DNA from: Cannabis sativa
Lineage: Eukaryota > Streptophyta > Magnoliopsida > Rosales > Cannabaceae
Length of the DNA stretch: 64,000 bases
Direction: 5' to 3'
NCBI RefSeq assembly: GCF_029168945.1
Contig: NC_083604.1
Location: forward strand, 28,949,686 to 29,013,685
The position numbers and the translations under genes are program-made. Position 1 is the stretch's first letter; each line of letters begins with the position of its first letter. The notes beneath the pieces were generated by a model. It was not told where the DNA came from and ran no database searches. It was given only the letters and a program-made list of their open reading frames with translations. Of the stretch, positions 46,254-58,862 are shown one piece after another.

Positions 46254-46658
46254 TGTTGGAGATTTTCTTCCCAGGATCTAGATTTACTACCATGTATGTT
46301 GTTTAACATCCTAAACATGAATTTCTAAAACAATAGAATTTATTCACATATAAAGTTCAAGAAACCTTACATTGATTACAACGAAATTAAATGACTCCTT
46401 CCACTCAGATCTCTAACCCTTGATCCTTTCTGTCGTAGAGTATTATCAAGATCTGAGCCTAATTCTTTTTCATGTGTTGGATTCTTCACAGTCTTACACG
46501 CTATGATTGAGTACTAACTTGCTATGTGTGGGCATGTACTCACTAACTAAGAGGCTCGAAACTCTCAAGGGATTTCGAAATAGAAAAAGGAGGTCTCAAA
46601 ACTCTATAGTTGTCTGAGAATTTGTAAACTAGGTTATGAGTCATTAGTTTGGAGAATG

Positions 46659-46663
46659 AGATC
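46659..46663. repeat. Target-site duplication AGATC of copia C, left copy
   Basis: AGATC directly precedes TGTTGGAAATTT. The partner copy is at 56818-56822. Confidence 0.92.
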
Positions 46664-48582
46664 TGTTGGAAATTTATTTTACCAGGATCTTAGATCTACT
46701 CACAAGTATGTTGTTTAAACACCCTAAATATGAACTTTTTAAAACGATAAATTAAACACATATAAAGTTAAGAAAACCTTACATTGATGCAGCGGAATTA
46801 ATGTCTCCTTCCACTCAGATCTCTAACCCTTGTATCCTTTCTGTAGCAGAGTATAATCAAGATCTGAGCCCGAATGTCCTTCTTCTTCAAGTTTGATCCT
46901 TCACAGTCTTCCAATCTATGATTGAGTTACTGCTTGCTGTGTGTGGGCACTTACTCTCTCACTAGGGTTCGAAATTGATGAAGGGAAAAGAGAATAGGGA
47001 TTTCGGCCAGGTATAGAAAGTGGAGAAGGCTCAGTTTTTCTGAAGAGAAAAATTTCTGTCAGAAAGGCTTGTGAAAACTTGTCAAAAGCATGTGTTGTGA
47101 CTGAGCCATCACTTTGTATTTATAGGCAACTACTAGGTTTAGGTTAAGAATTATTTGGCATTAAAATAATGAAAATATTAATTTGAAAAACCAATGATAA
47201 GTGGCCGGCCATGGTGTTATAGTGGGCCCCACTTGATTTTGCAGTTTTATCAAATTTTATCTCTATTTTCTCAAAAACGCCAATTTTCCAATTCTAACCT
47301 TTTAAATGCCAAAACTAATTATTTAATAACTAAATAAGAATATTAAATAATATTGTCATTTAATTTAATTATTAACTAGACATATAAAGTCCATTAATAA
47401 ATAAATAAACCTAGAAACTCTTTTCTTTACAATTTCACCCATGTTTAGTGAAAATTCATAAAATTAGACATAGTCTAACTTTAGAATTATAATTGATCAA
47501 TCACGAATCAATTAATGAGTCTTACAAGCAGAATGTTCTCAACTAGAATGGGGACCATGGATCTATATGCTGAGCTTCCAATAAGTGAACCAAATTTACC
47601 AAGTAAATTCCTACTTATTAATTCTTCGTTGAATCCACTCTTAGAACTTAGAATTGCACTCTCAGACTTATATAGAGCATATTATATGTTCCACGATATC
47701 AATATGCTATCTCATTTAACCATTGTTATAATCTTATTGTGATTTAAAGATCCTCTATATAGATGATCTACATCGAGATGGGATTTCTTTACCGTTCTCA
47801 CCCCTCAATGTATTTTGCCCCTTAAAACACTTAGCTACCTGTAAATGGTGTTTAGTGATCTAATCATTAGTCAGTTAAACAAGAGCTCATCCATTTACTT
47901 CTATTTGCTAAGCTCGAAGGGAATTATCACTTGACTTCTATACACCAGTAGAAGCTATAGATTCCATATTTATGTTCAGCACTCCCACTCAATCATACTA
48001 TCATGCTCCCAAAATATACGTATCACCCTTACCTAAAAGTAGGCTTAACTAATAAATCAAAGAACATGAATAGCACTCCTGAGTTGAGCCTAAGCATATC
48101 AGGATTTAGATTCTTTTAATCTTAAGATCAACTACTGATAGTGACTTGGAAAGATATGTATAACGACAAGTTTGTAATATCTCAACTTAGTTACAATATC
48201 GGTCCAGTTTAATGTATACTCCATACATTCGAAACTAGTACACTTTACTAATGTCCTGGAAAGAACATAACACTTACTTCAAGTGTAAGTACACATCATC
48301 ACTGATTATCACATTAGTGTAAATCCAATAACACTGATGAAACAGGGACCAAGTCTTTTGATTCATATGATCACAATCACATTCCACTGTGTTGACGATA
48401 CTATAATTGTGAATAAACATATGATCTGGATTTAACTAATTTTGTGTGTAATAGTAATAAACATATTAAACATATTAAACCATTAGCATGTAAAATTCAT
48501 GCAAACATCAATCACTTCAAATTTCTTATATTGATAACTAATCAGATTGTAAAGAGTTTTATTTAGGGCATAAAACCCAACA
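46664..48582 (-). repeat. Copia C 3' LTR
   Basis: Near-identical to 54900-56817. A 75-codon plus frame (47515-47742) recurs identically in the other LTR (55750-55977) only because the LTRs are copies; it is not a gene. Confidence 0.95.
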
Positions 48583-48593
48583 AACTCCCACTT
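48583..48593 (-). other. Polypurine tract of copia C
   Basis: On the minus strand it reads AAGTGGGAGTT, directly before the 3' LTR. The same tract is at 12064-12074 (copy A) and 57898-57908 (copy D). Confidence 0.8.
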
Positions 48594-50400
48594 GCACTAA
48601 TATAAAACAAACTGTGCAAATAGGTCAATCTGATGTCTTGATCCTTAGATCAAGTGTAGTATATTTGAATCCACCCAAACTCCTGGAAACTAGTTCATAA
48701 AAACTCTTATAAAACATCCTTTACTATATGCTTTACTCATCAAGGGATACTGAAATCTTTACTGTTTTAAAAGTACATCTGAATTAATAGAAGACATATC
48801 TCTCATATTTTAAAATATGTAATTGAGATAATACAGTGTAGACTTTTCTTCAGCAATATAACTTTCTGGTATTTTCGAATAGACAAAGTTATAATTCTTC
48901 TCTGGTAGAGCTTGAATTATTATTCAATAATTCCTCCACCCCCAAAGTAAGCACCATCTCATAGAAATCGAAATGAGTTGGTGAGATACTAGGACAACTG
49001 ATACACAGTCCCTTAATATCTAACATATAGATCACTTTCATAAATCTTTCTTGAATATCTTCTAATGTTCCCTATTTGATTACATCTCAGATAGCTCCCA
49101 CTCAATAGCAGATGCTGGTTAAATAATACTTTTAACCTCTTATTGTATGGAGAGTTATCTAGTTGTGACTTTTGTATTAGTCTGAAACTTTAAGTTAAGA
49201 CTATGTCATCAACATAGCAGACTAGTATTTGAAGTGAAAAATACATGCCAGAGATAAAGTAATCAAGATTAAGATACCATCAAATTTTATGAGCATTAAG
49301 AATTCTTGGTTCAAGTCATTCGAATGGACTGAACTAGAGTTCTTTATCTTATTCTCATAATTCTGATAAGCTATTCCTATCCATGTGAACGGTTAGATTT
49401 GCTTTTCAGTAGTGTTCTTAAGTACCTATCACAAGTATCAACCTAATTAAGATGGGTATAGAACTTTAAAATTCTCCCACTCAATTAAGGTAGTGTGAAA
49501 CTTTATCAAAGAACTTCCAAAGGTATCAAACTTTTACTTACAACAGTAAGAAACGAAATGGAACATACAATCAAGATCAAGAATTTATATTGACAATAGC
49601 TGACTCATTATATTACTTCCATGTTTAAAGAAAAAATATATGTGTTAAATAGGGAATTGTGGAATAGACTCCACCCCTAAGAATATACATATAGGGTACT
49701 TGTGGATAACCTCCACCCCTAAGTATATAGAGATTATGATCCACCCCTAAAGGTTGTAAAGATCATGATTCTCTTAGTGTGATAGAGTTTATGTGGAGTT
49801 GAATACTATCCAGAGTTCATTAGATATAAAAGATCGTTGAACTGCATAGTTTTCTTAACTTTTCTCCACCCCTATCAGATCATAAGATCCTTTTATTAAA
49901 CAAATTCTTAATAATTGTATGAGAATTAACAATTATTAATAAACATAGAAATAGTTTCTAGTGTTTATTTAATATAACTCTATGAAGAGTTGTAAATATT
50001 ATAGAATTTGCATCAATAATAAAAACACTTACACATACAAACATACAAATATAATGGGGTAATAATTGATGAAGAGAAATTAAATGAAGCTCAATCTCAT
50101 AATTTGCAATAGTAAATTTCAAAAATTAGAAACTTTATTAATAGAAAAAATGTATTGCAACAATATGAGAGAAAATGGATAAATATCCCTAACTTAAATT
50201 TGAAATCCAAATTGTCTTTAAACTAAAACAATTAATTCAAAATAAAATTGAAGAGCTTCATCTTCATCTGGACGATTTCACCCTTGGTCCAGCTTTCCGA
50301 TCCAACTCATCTGAGTTCAAGTAGCTTGGCCTATAAGAAGAAGAAAACAAATAAACAAAGTTAGTCCAGAATCATAAATTCAATTGGATAATAATTCACT
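48594..50400 (-). other. 3' internal region of copia C without pol
   Basis: No frame of note and no RT, RNase H, integrase or protease motif is visible. Blocks shared with copy A (12064-14023) include CACTTGCACTAATATAAAAC and repeated CCACCCC segments (about 48936, 49669-49746, 49866). Sequence conservation without coding suggests a cis-acting or simply inherited non-coding tail. Confidence 0.65.
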
Positions 50401-50407
50401 AAAACTC

Positions 50408-51272
50408 TTAAAGTTTATAAATGGAAATACCTTGTTTCTTTGCAAGAAGTTTAGGACATTGGGGTTTCCAATGACCTTTCTCATTGCAGTAGAAACACTT
50501 TCCTTTAAGTGTAGCATCACTAGAAGGAGCATCCTTTTTATTCTTCATGGCTTTTGTTCGCTTCTTGGTGTTGTTCCACTTCTTCTTCGATTTGGGCTTT
50601 GAAGCAGAGGAAACATTTGCTTCAGGTTTCATCGTCCCATTACCATTCCAGGATTATGAGGTTTACTCCCTTTCTTCTTGGGTCCTCCAATCAAATTTTC
50701 ATAAGTTTGAAGGTCATTGACTAATTCATGAAAGTCAATTTCCTTATTATTCATGACATAATTTGAAGTGTATGGTAGAAATGCTGGAGTTAGGCTATTC
50801 AAGATAAGACTTACTTGAGTAGCACTATCCATTCAGCACCATGATCCTGGGCTTCTTGGAAATAACTTGACATTAGGAGAACATGGTCACGCACGTTTTG
50901 ATGAGATTCCTTCCGTGCATTAATGTACTTCTTAGTCGCGTCAAAGCGTGACTGAAGTGATGCCTTACCGAATAGCTCATTTAACTTCGTCATAACTTCA
51001 GCAGCCTTCTCAGTTTTAGAAAACCGAGTTTTGAGGGTGTCAACCATGCTAGAAAGCATAAAGTATAGAGCTTTGTCATTTGCTTTCTGCCAACGCTCAT
51101 ACTTTTCTTTCACAGCTTTGGAAGCATTGTCCCCAGGCACTTCAGGTGACGGCTCAGTTAAAACAAACAAGGCACTTTCTCCTATGAGAGCAATATTAAT
51201 GTTCTCATTCCACTTATTAAAGTTAGATCCATTCAGCTTGTTTTCAGTCAATTGTGATAACATGGGATTCAT
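50408..51272 (-). pseudogene. Copia C gag (UBN2-type capsid and zinc knuckle), two frameshifts
   Basis: The first frame, from ATG 51272, gives 153 residues of copia-type gag (LNGSNFNKWNENINIALIG, then KALYFMLSSMVDTLK and LFGKASLQSRFDATKKYINA). It shifts near 50830 into DSATQVSLILNSLTPAF and LPYTSNYVMNNKEIDFHELV, and near 50630 into the last frame with a Lys-rich stretch and the knuckle CFYCNEKGHWKPQC (C-x2-C-x4-H-x4-C). The frame then ends at QGISIYKL and a stop, before the point where protease would begin. About 285 residues in total. In autonomous relatives the frame continues into protease, so the family appears to have lost pol downstream of gag. Confidence 0.88.
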
Positions 51273-54200
51273 TTTGATAATACAGGATACTACAAAATAA
51301 TAAAAATCAACAAGTAGAAATTAATAATGGTTTAACACAAAATCAATTCAGAAATTATAAGCACATAGCAAGTAGGAATGATATGAGAAAATACGTAAAA
51401 AATTCAATCCTAAATAATTTCCAAGGTTTTTCAACAAACTGATATCAGTGTCCCGTTTAGGCGAGAGTCAAAGCTACCATCCATTGAATAGAGTTGTCAG
51501 CTCATCTAAAATGTTAAACATTCTAGCAACCTTTTATTCGATCAAGATTGGAATCCAGCGTTGTCCCGTTTAGGCGAGAGTCAAGGCTATTGTATCTTAT
51601 GAGTTTCTACCATTGTTTCGCAATTTGCAAGTCAAATATGGTCGCCACCATTAGGGTGATCTATACCATATAAAACACTTACAAACCACTTATCATGCGA
51701 GATTAAACGGTGCGAAATTGCTAATGAACGTTCCTCCATTAGGGAGGATTACTCACTAAAACAAACGCGATGTAAAACCCACAATGGAGATCGAATATCT
51801 TAATAATAATAAAGCTCATTCTTTAAAATGTATTTTCTTTATTATTCTAATAAATTAATTCTCATTAAATTCGAATTTTAGAATTGAAATTCTAAAGGAA
51901 GAATTTAATATAATATTTATAAAATTATACTTAGATGGTGATTGAAATAAAATTAATTATTTCTATCTTAGTAATAATCTTAAATATAAATATTAAGGAA
52001 ATTAATGTAAGTTGAATTAAATTAAATAATTAGCAACTTAAAAATTTCCTTTGAGAATATATTTATTGAGTTCGAAAATTTAAAGTATAAAAACTATACA
52101 ATTTTTGAAAATATAATAAAAATAGAAAAGAAATACTTCAAGCAAAAATATCACCTATCTAGATTTTCTTTTGACTAATTAATTCAATTTCTAATAATAT
52201 ATATATTTTAAATTTATTTATTTTAAATTAATCAATTAAATGAAAAAAATCATTGATTTGAGTTGGTCCAAGAATTAATTAAAATAAATAATTAATTTAC
52301 AACTCAATCTATTTTTCAAAAAATTTTTCGAAAATATTGCATGATTAAAATGCAAATTTCGAAATTGATTAATAAAATAAAGAAAAATATATATTTTGAA
52401 AATTATTTAAGTTTAAGTTGAAAAATTAAATTCAACTTAAAAATAATTTTCTATTTAATTAAGTGTCATGAAAAATAAATATTTAAGTATCATGATGAAA
52501 ATCAACTTAGATATTTAAATTTTTCAAGTTAATTAAATGTATTAAATTCAAGAAATAATAATTAAGTGTAGGGAAGGCTTAATTATTAATTTCTAGTGTA
52601 ATACTAGGAAAAATATACTTAAATAAAATTGTACCAAAATTAATAATTTAAATAATTAATTTCACAAAGTATAATATTTTCCTATTTAAATATTAGAAAT
52701 AATAAGTAGTCTGGAAATTACTATCTAGAAAATATCTTATTTGACTAAGTATCTTTTCAACAAAAATTTAAAAAATATCTAATTTAAGTTATATAGAAAA
52801 AATCTAAAACTTAAATAATTTCAAATTTAGATTTAATTAAATATCAAAAATTAAGTTATAACCACTTAATTTGAAGATATCTTTTTAAGTTAATATTCGA
52901 AAAGATATTAACCTAAAAAATATCTAAAATATTCCATTTTAAGTTAATATTCGAAAAGATATTAACTTAAAAAATATCTCAAGAATCTTTAATAACTAAT
53001 GCCTAAGATTCCTCAACTTAGTTTAAAATTTAAATAAAATATTCAAATTTAAGTTAGATATGAAAAATCAGTTGATATAACTGATTTATAACTTAAATAG
53101 GAATATTTAATTAAATAAGTTCCAGAAAGAATCTAGTTAGTTAAAATTCTATATTTAATTAAATACAAGAAAAATACAAATAGTTTGTCTAGAAATAATA
53201 TCTAAAACTAAAAGTGTTTTTCTTAAAATTAACTTTAAAATATTAAAATGAAAATAAATTTTCATATATTTTAAAAGTTAATTATGTTGCTAATTCAATT
53301 TTATTAGGTCAAACTAATATAATTAACCTAGTACAGTTATTCAAATCAGGAAAATGGGCCTTCACAATTGGGGTAGTTCATGTGAGGGGGTGTTGGGTTT
53401 AGTATGTCGTACCCACTTCTATGGCTCCCAACTCTCACACAAGGCCCAAAAGAGAGGAATTTAACCTTAAAATAAATAACTGTTATTAATTGAATAGGTC
53501 CAAGAACTAAATGGACCTAAATAAAATCTATCATGGTGTGACATTTTATTTAGCAACAACCTATATGCATCTATATAATACAATAAACACATAGGCTCAC
53601 ACAGGTACACACTTGGATGGATCCTATCATGTTGCTAGGTCATACACAGATGAAAGAAGATTGTAAAATTTACCTGTTACAAATTATTAAGTTGACCAAG
53701 GGAGCTATCAGACCATTAGATCTGGCAAAAAGTAACCATGGCTATTTGCAATCAAGTAATAATAGGTTTTGAAAACTTACACACAAGCTAAAACCACATA
53801 CTCCTGCAACAAGGTTAGCTGGATAGTTGGAAGTAGGATTTATTTAATTTTAAATAAATAAAATTCGAAATTAATAATTAAATAAAAAAATATTTTATTA
53901 AAAAAAATAATTTAATTTTCGAAAAAAAAATAAAATAAAAAATAAATATTTATTTTCGAAAATAAAAAAAAATATTAATATAAATTTTGAAATTATTTTA
54001 AAAATAAATATTTAAAATTAAACTTACAATTTTGAAAAAATTAAGTTTCAACCAACCTAAATATCATTTCAAAAAATTTGTTAACTACTTTTAAAAATTA
54101 AATGTTATTTTATAAATAAAAATTAAATAAAAATTAGAAAAGATAAATTATATATCTTTTCAGATTTTAAATTTGATTTTAAATGAATAACAAAATTTAA

Positions 54201-54884
54201 AAGTTAGCAAAATATCTTACATCTATTTAAAATTACATGATTATAATTATCTTATTTTAAATTTAAATAAGGTCAAAATATTTTAAAAAAATTAATTTAA
54301 AAAATTTAATATCTCACCTTAAATTTTAAAAAAAAGATATAAGATATAATCAAATTTAAAAATAAGATATATAATTAAGCAAAAGGATAGATATTTACTA
54401 ATTTCAAATTCAAATTAAACTCATATCTTGAATTAAATTTAAAAAATATTAAATTAGTTCATTATGATAATTAGAGTTGAATTAGGAATAGTAAATCTAT
54501 AAATACAAAACTACACAAAAAATCGGAAGTTAATTCATGAAAAAGCTTGAAAAATTGAAGAAAAACGAAAAAATTGTGAGCTGTACGGACAGTTTTCGCG
54601 ATCGCAGGAAAATTTCAGCACAACTCCGATTTTTTCGAATCTTCAAAAAATCATAACTAATTCAAATTAAATCGAAATTGAGTTCTGTAAAAAAGTAACT
54701 TGCTTAATTTTTTCCATACTATCCAATAAAAATAATTACAGAAACAGAATCGCAATTATTTTTCACAAAAATTTACTAACACCAATCAATCAACAAATAA
54801 CACTCAATACAACATGATACCATCCAAAAACAAACAAACAATCGTTTTAAAGTCCAAATTTCTTGCAAGTAAATCAATTACCAT
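51273..54884 (-). other. Long AT-rich leader of copia C
   Basis: These 3.6 kb between the primer site and gag contain no supported frame. Repeated motifs near gag include GTCCCGTTTAGGCGAGAGTC (51449-51473 and 51563-51587) and a degenerate third (about 51636-51662). A conserved block near 53350-53460 (GGGCCTTCACAATTGGGG, GAGGGGGTGTTGGGTTTAG) and a GC-containing patch (TTTTCGCGATCGCAGG, about 54592-54607) also occur in copy A. Ladders of TTAATATTCGAAAAGATA (52889-52970) are repeated within it. Confidence 0.75.
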
Positions 54885-54897
54885 GGCTCTGAGGCCA
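54885..54897 (-). other. Primer-binding site of copia C
   Basis: On the minus strand it reads TGGCCTCAGAGCC, two bases from the 5' LTR and identical to the copy A site. Confidence 0.78.
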
Positions 54898-54899
54898 GT

Positions 54900-56817
54900 T
54901 GTTGGAAATTTATTTTACCAGGATCTTAGATCTACTCACAAGTATGTTGTTTAAACACCCTAAATATGAACTTTCTAAAACGATAAATTAAACACATATA
55001 AAGTTAAGAAAACCTTACATTGATGCAGCGGAATTAATGTCTCCTTCCACTCAGATCTCTAACCCTTGTATCCTTACTATAGCAGAGTATAATCAAGATC
55101 TGAGCTCGAATGTCCTTCTTCTTCAAGTTTGATCCTTCACAGTCTTCCAATCTATGATTGAGTTACTGCTTGCTGTGTGTGGGCACTTACTCTCTCACTA
55201 GGGTTCGAAATTGATGAAGGGAAAAGAGAATAGGGATTTCGCCCAGGTGTAGAAAGTGGGGAAGGCTCAGTTTTTCTGAAGAGAAAAATTTCTGTCAGAA
55301 AGGCTTGTGAAAACTTGTCAAAAGCATGTGTTGTGACTGAGCCATCACTTTGTATTTATAGGCAACTACTAGGTTTAGGTTAAGAATTATTTGGCATTAA
55401 AATAATGAAAATATTAATTTGAAAAACCAATGATAAGTGGCCGGCCATGGTGTTATAGTGGGCCCCACTTGATTTTGCAGTTTTATCAAATTTTATCTCT
55501 ATTTTCTCAAAAACGCCAATTTTCCAATTCTAACCTTTTAAATGCCAAAACTAATTATTTATAACTAAAATAGATTATTAAATAATATTGTCATTTAATT
55601 TAATTATTAATTAAACATATAAAGTCCATTAATAAATAAATAAACTTAGAAACTCTTTTCTTTACAATTTCACCCCTGCTTAGTGAAAATTCATAAAATT
55701 AGACATAGTCTAACTTTAGAATTATAATTGATCAATCACGAATCAATTAATGAGTCTTACAAGCAGAATGTTCTCAACTAGAATGGGGACCATGGATCTA
55801 TATGCTGAGCTTCCAATAAGTGAACCAAATTTACCAAGTAAATTCCTACTTATTAATTCTTCGTTGAATCCACTCTTAGAACTTAGAATTGCACTCTCAG
55901 ACTTATATAGAGCATATTATATGTTCCACGATATCAATATGCTATCTCATTTAACCATTGTTATAATCTTATTGTGATTTAAAGATCCTCTATATGGATG
56001 ATCTACATCGAGATGGGATTTCTTTACCGTTCTCACCCCTCAATGTATTTTGCCCCTTAAAACACTTAGCTACTTGTAAATGGTGTTTAGTGATCTAATC
56101 ATTAGTAAGTTAAACAAGAGCTCATCCATTTACTTCTATTTTCTAAGCTCGAAGGAAATCATCACTTGACTTCTATACACCAGTAGAAGCTATAGATTCC
56201 ATATTTATGTTCAGCACTCCCACTCAATCATACTATCATGTTCCCAAAATATACGTATCACCTTGACCTAAAAGTAGGCTTAACTAATAAATCAAAGAAC
56301 ATGAATAACACTCCTGAGTTGAGCCTAAGCATATCAGGATTTAGATTTTTTTAATCTTAAGATCAACTACTGATATTGACTTGGAAAGATATGTATAACG
56401 GTAATTTTGTAATATCTTAACTTTGTTGCAATATCGGTCCAGTCCAATGTATACTCCATACATTCGAAACTAGTATACTTTACTAATGTCATGGAAAGAA
56501 CATAACACTTACTCCAAGTGTAAGTACACATCATCGCTGATTATCACATTAGTGTAAATCCAATAACACTGATGAAACATGGACCAAGTCTTTTGATTCA
56601 TATGATCACAATCACATTCCACTGTGTTGACGATACTGTAATTGTGAATAAACATATGATCTGGATTTAACTGATTTTGTGTGTAATAGTAATAAACATA
56701 TTAAACATATTAAACTATTAGCATGTAAAATTCATGCAAACATCAATCACTTCAAATTTCTTATATTGATAACTAATCAGATTGTAAAGAGTTTTATTTA
56801 GGGCATAAAACCCAACA
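54900..56817 (-). repeat. Copia C 5' LTR
   Basis: Partner of 46664-48582, with only scattered differences visible (for example CTTTCTGTAGC against CTTACTATAGC near the start). Followed by the AGATC duplication at 56818-56822. Confidence 0.95.
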
Positions 56818-57897
56818 AGATCATCCTATTCTTTTTATACTATTTTACCTAGGGTTAGATTTAAATTATATGGCATTAAAAAATTGATAATAATTGGGAA
56901 AAAAAATACCTTAAGTGGCCGGCCACATAGTAAATTCTCCAAGTAAATTCACCAAGTAAATTCTCCAACTTATTAATTCCTCCTTTCACCACTATAGATT
57001 TTGAATTACACTCAATTGTATAGAACACTCTATATGTTCCACGATATAGATACACTATGAAAAATTAACCATCTTTCTAATTCTAATAATCAAAGATCCT
57101 CTATAGATGATTTACATCGAGTAGGGATAAATTTACCATTTCACTCCTCAATGTATTTTATACTTAAAACACTTATCTTCCTATAAATGATATTTCAGTA
57201 AACTAATATAATTACTAAAATAAGAGCTCTTCCATTTATCTCTATTAAGCTAGGCTCAGAGGAAATCACCATATCACTCTATGTCCAGATAGAAGCTATA
57301 GATTCCATGTCTAAGATTAGAGCTCCCACTCAATTGTACTATCATGTTCCCAAGTTGTACGTGTTATTTGAAACAAATGGTAGGCTTTAACTAACAACTC
57401 TAAGAACATAAATAACACACTTGAGATCGAACCTAACCATGTCAGGATTGAGATCTTTCGATCTAAGATCAAGGAGTGATATTGACTTAGAAAGATGCAA
57501 TGGTAAGATTATAATATCTTTACCAAGATCAATATCGGTCCCAATCCAATGTATACTCCATACATCCGATACTAGCATACTTTGCTAATGTCCTGAAAAG
57601 AACATAACACTCATCCAATGTGTAAGTAAGCTTTATCGCTGACTATCACATTAGTGTAAATCTAGTGCACTGATGAATCATGGGACATTAACTTTTGAAG
57701 CATATAATCACAATTACCTTCCATTGTATTGACATCACTGTAATTGTAAATACATATATGTTGTGGATTTATCAGAAATTGTATACTAAATCATAAACAT
57801 GAAAACTACATATAAATTTAAATGACTTCAAATCTTTTATTAATAACAAATAAGATTATATTGAAATGCATTTTATTTAGGCCATAAAATCCCAACA

Positions 57898-58571
57898 AAC
57901 TCCCACTTGCACTAACATAAAACAAGAAGTGTATTTCAATTAATCCATTGTCTTGATATCTAGATCAAGTGTAGTGTGTTTGACTAAACCCAAATAACAG
58001 GAACTGTAAGGCTATGGTAAGCAACTGATTTATCCACCATTACTTCCTTTGTGTTCATAAAACATTATGCAACATCATATTTCTATATGTATTACTCCTC
58101 TAGGGATACTGAATTCTTTATTGCTTGTTAAGTGCATCTGAATAAATAGAAGACATATCTCTAATTCTATCCAAAATGAAATAGAGAAAGAAATAGTTTA
58201 GAAATTTCTTCAGTTTAAATAACTTTCCAGTGCTTTTCGAAAGCAACAAAGTTGTTTAGCTTCACTGGTAAAACTAAATTATTATAGATGAGTTTTTACA
58301 TCCTTCTAGAATAATTCCTCCACCCCCAAAGTAACACACCATCTTTGATATTAAGTTCTGAGCTGGTACAGATAAAAGGATTCTAATATACACCCCAATG
58401 ATATAACATATAGGTCACTTTCATAATTCTTTCTTGATTCTCTCCCAATGTCCCTTGTTTAATTAATCTTAGATAGCTGTCACTCAATAGTAGGAGTCTG
58501 GTTAAGTTTATACACTAGTGCGCATTAAACCTCTTACTATTGGTGCTTAGGGACCTTTTGTTGTGACATCA
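57898..58571 (-). other. Short internal remnant of copia copy D
   Basis: This is 3' internal sequence of the same family (AACTCCCACTTGCACTAACA at its start, ATCAAGTGTAGTGTG near 57964). It stops after about 670 bases at the next LTR without leader, gag or primer site, so most of the internal region has been deleted. Confidence 0.75.
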
Positions 58572-58862
58572 TGTTGAGAATATTTTACTAGGATCTAGAT
58601 TTACTAACAACTATGTTGAATTTATACCCTAAATATGAATGTATCTAAAATAATAAAATTAAACATATAAGAGTTTAGAAAACCTTACATTGATTGCAGC
58701 AGAATATTATGACTCATTTCGCTCAAATCTTTAACCCTTGTTCCTTTTTGTCGCAGAGTTTTATTAAGATCTGAGTCTGGATCTCTTTCTCTCCTTTGGG
58801 TTGGTTACCACCGTCTTCTGCACTATAGTTGAGTACTTGACTTGCTTGTGAGGGCATGGCAC

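Larger units (their letters stand above)
46664..56817 (-). mobile_element. Copia-like LTR retrotransposon C, complete structure, gag only
   Basis: This 10,154-bp minus-strand element has LTRs of 1,919 bp (46664-48582) and 1,918 bp (54900-56817), ends TGTTGG and CCAACA, and an AGATC duplication on both sides. A tRNA-iMet-like primer site lies at 54885-54897 and a purine tract at 48583-48593. In sense order the internal part has a 3.6-kb AT-rich leader, a gag remnant (51272-50408) and about 1.8 kb without coding capacity. No protease, integrase or RT motif is visible in any frame, so the copy is non-autonomous. Few LTR differences are visible, so it is fairly young. Confidence 0.92.
46254..57897 (-). 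repeat. Left LTR of old copia-like copy D, split by copy C
   Basis: The LTR runs 46254-46663 and resumes at 56823-57897, about 1.5 kb without the insert. It starts TGTTGGAGATTTTCTTCCCAG and ends AAAATCCCAACA, and is clearly diverged from the LTRs of copies A and C. The complement of a purine tract (AACTCCCACTT, 57898-57908) follows its right end, so this is the 3' LTR of a minus-strand element. The AGATC at the insertion point belongs to the copy C duplication. Confidence 0.85.

Noticed and set aside
47515..47742. 75-codon frame present identically at 55750-55977
   Set aside because: Identity is explained by the two LTRs of copia C being copies; no domain and no start context.
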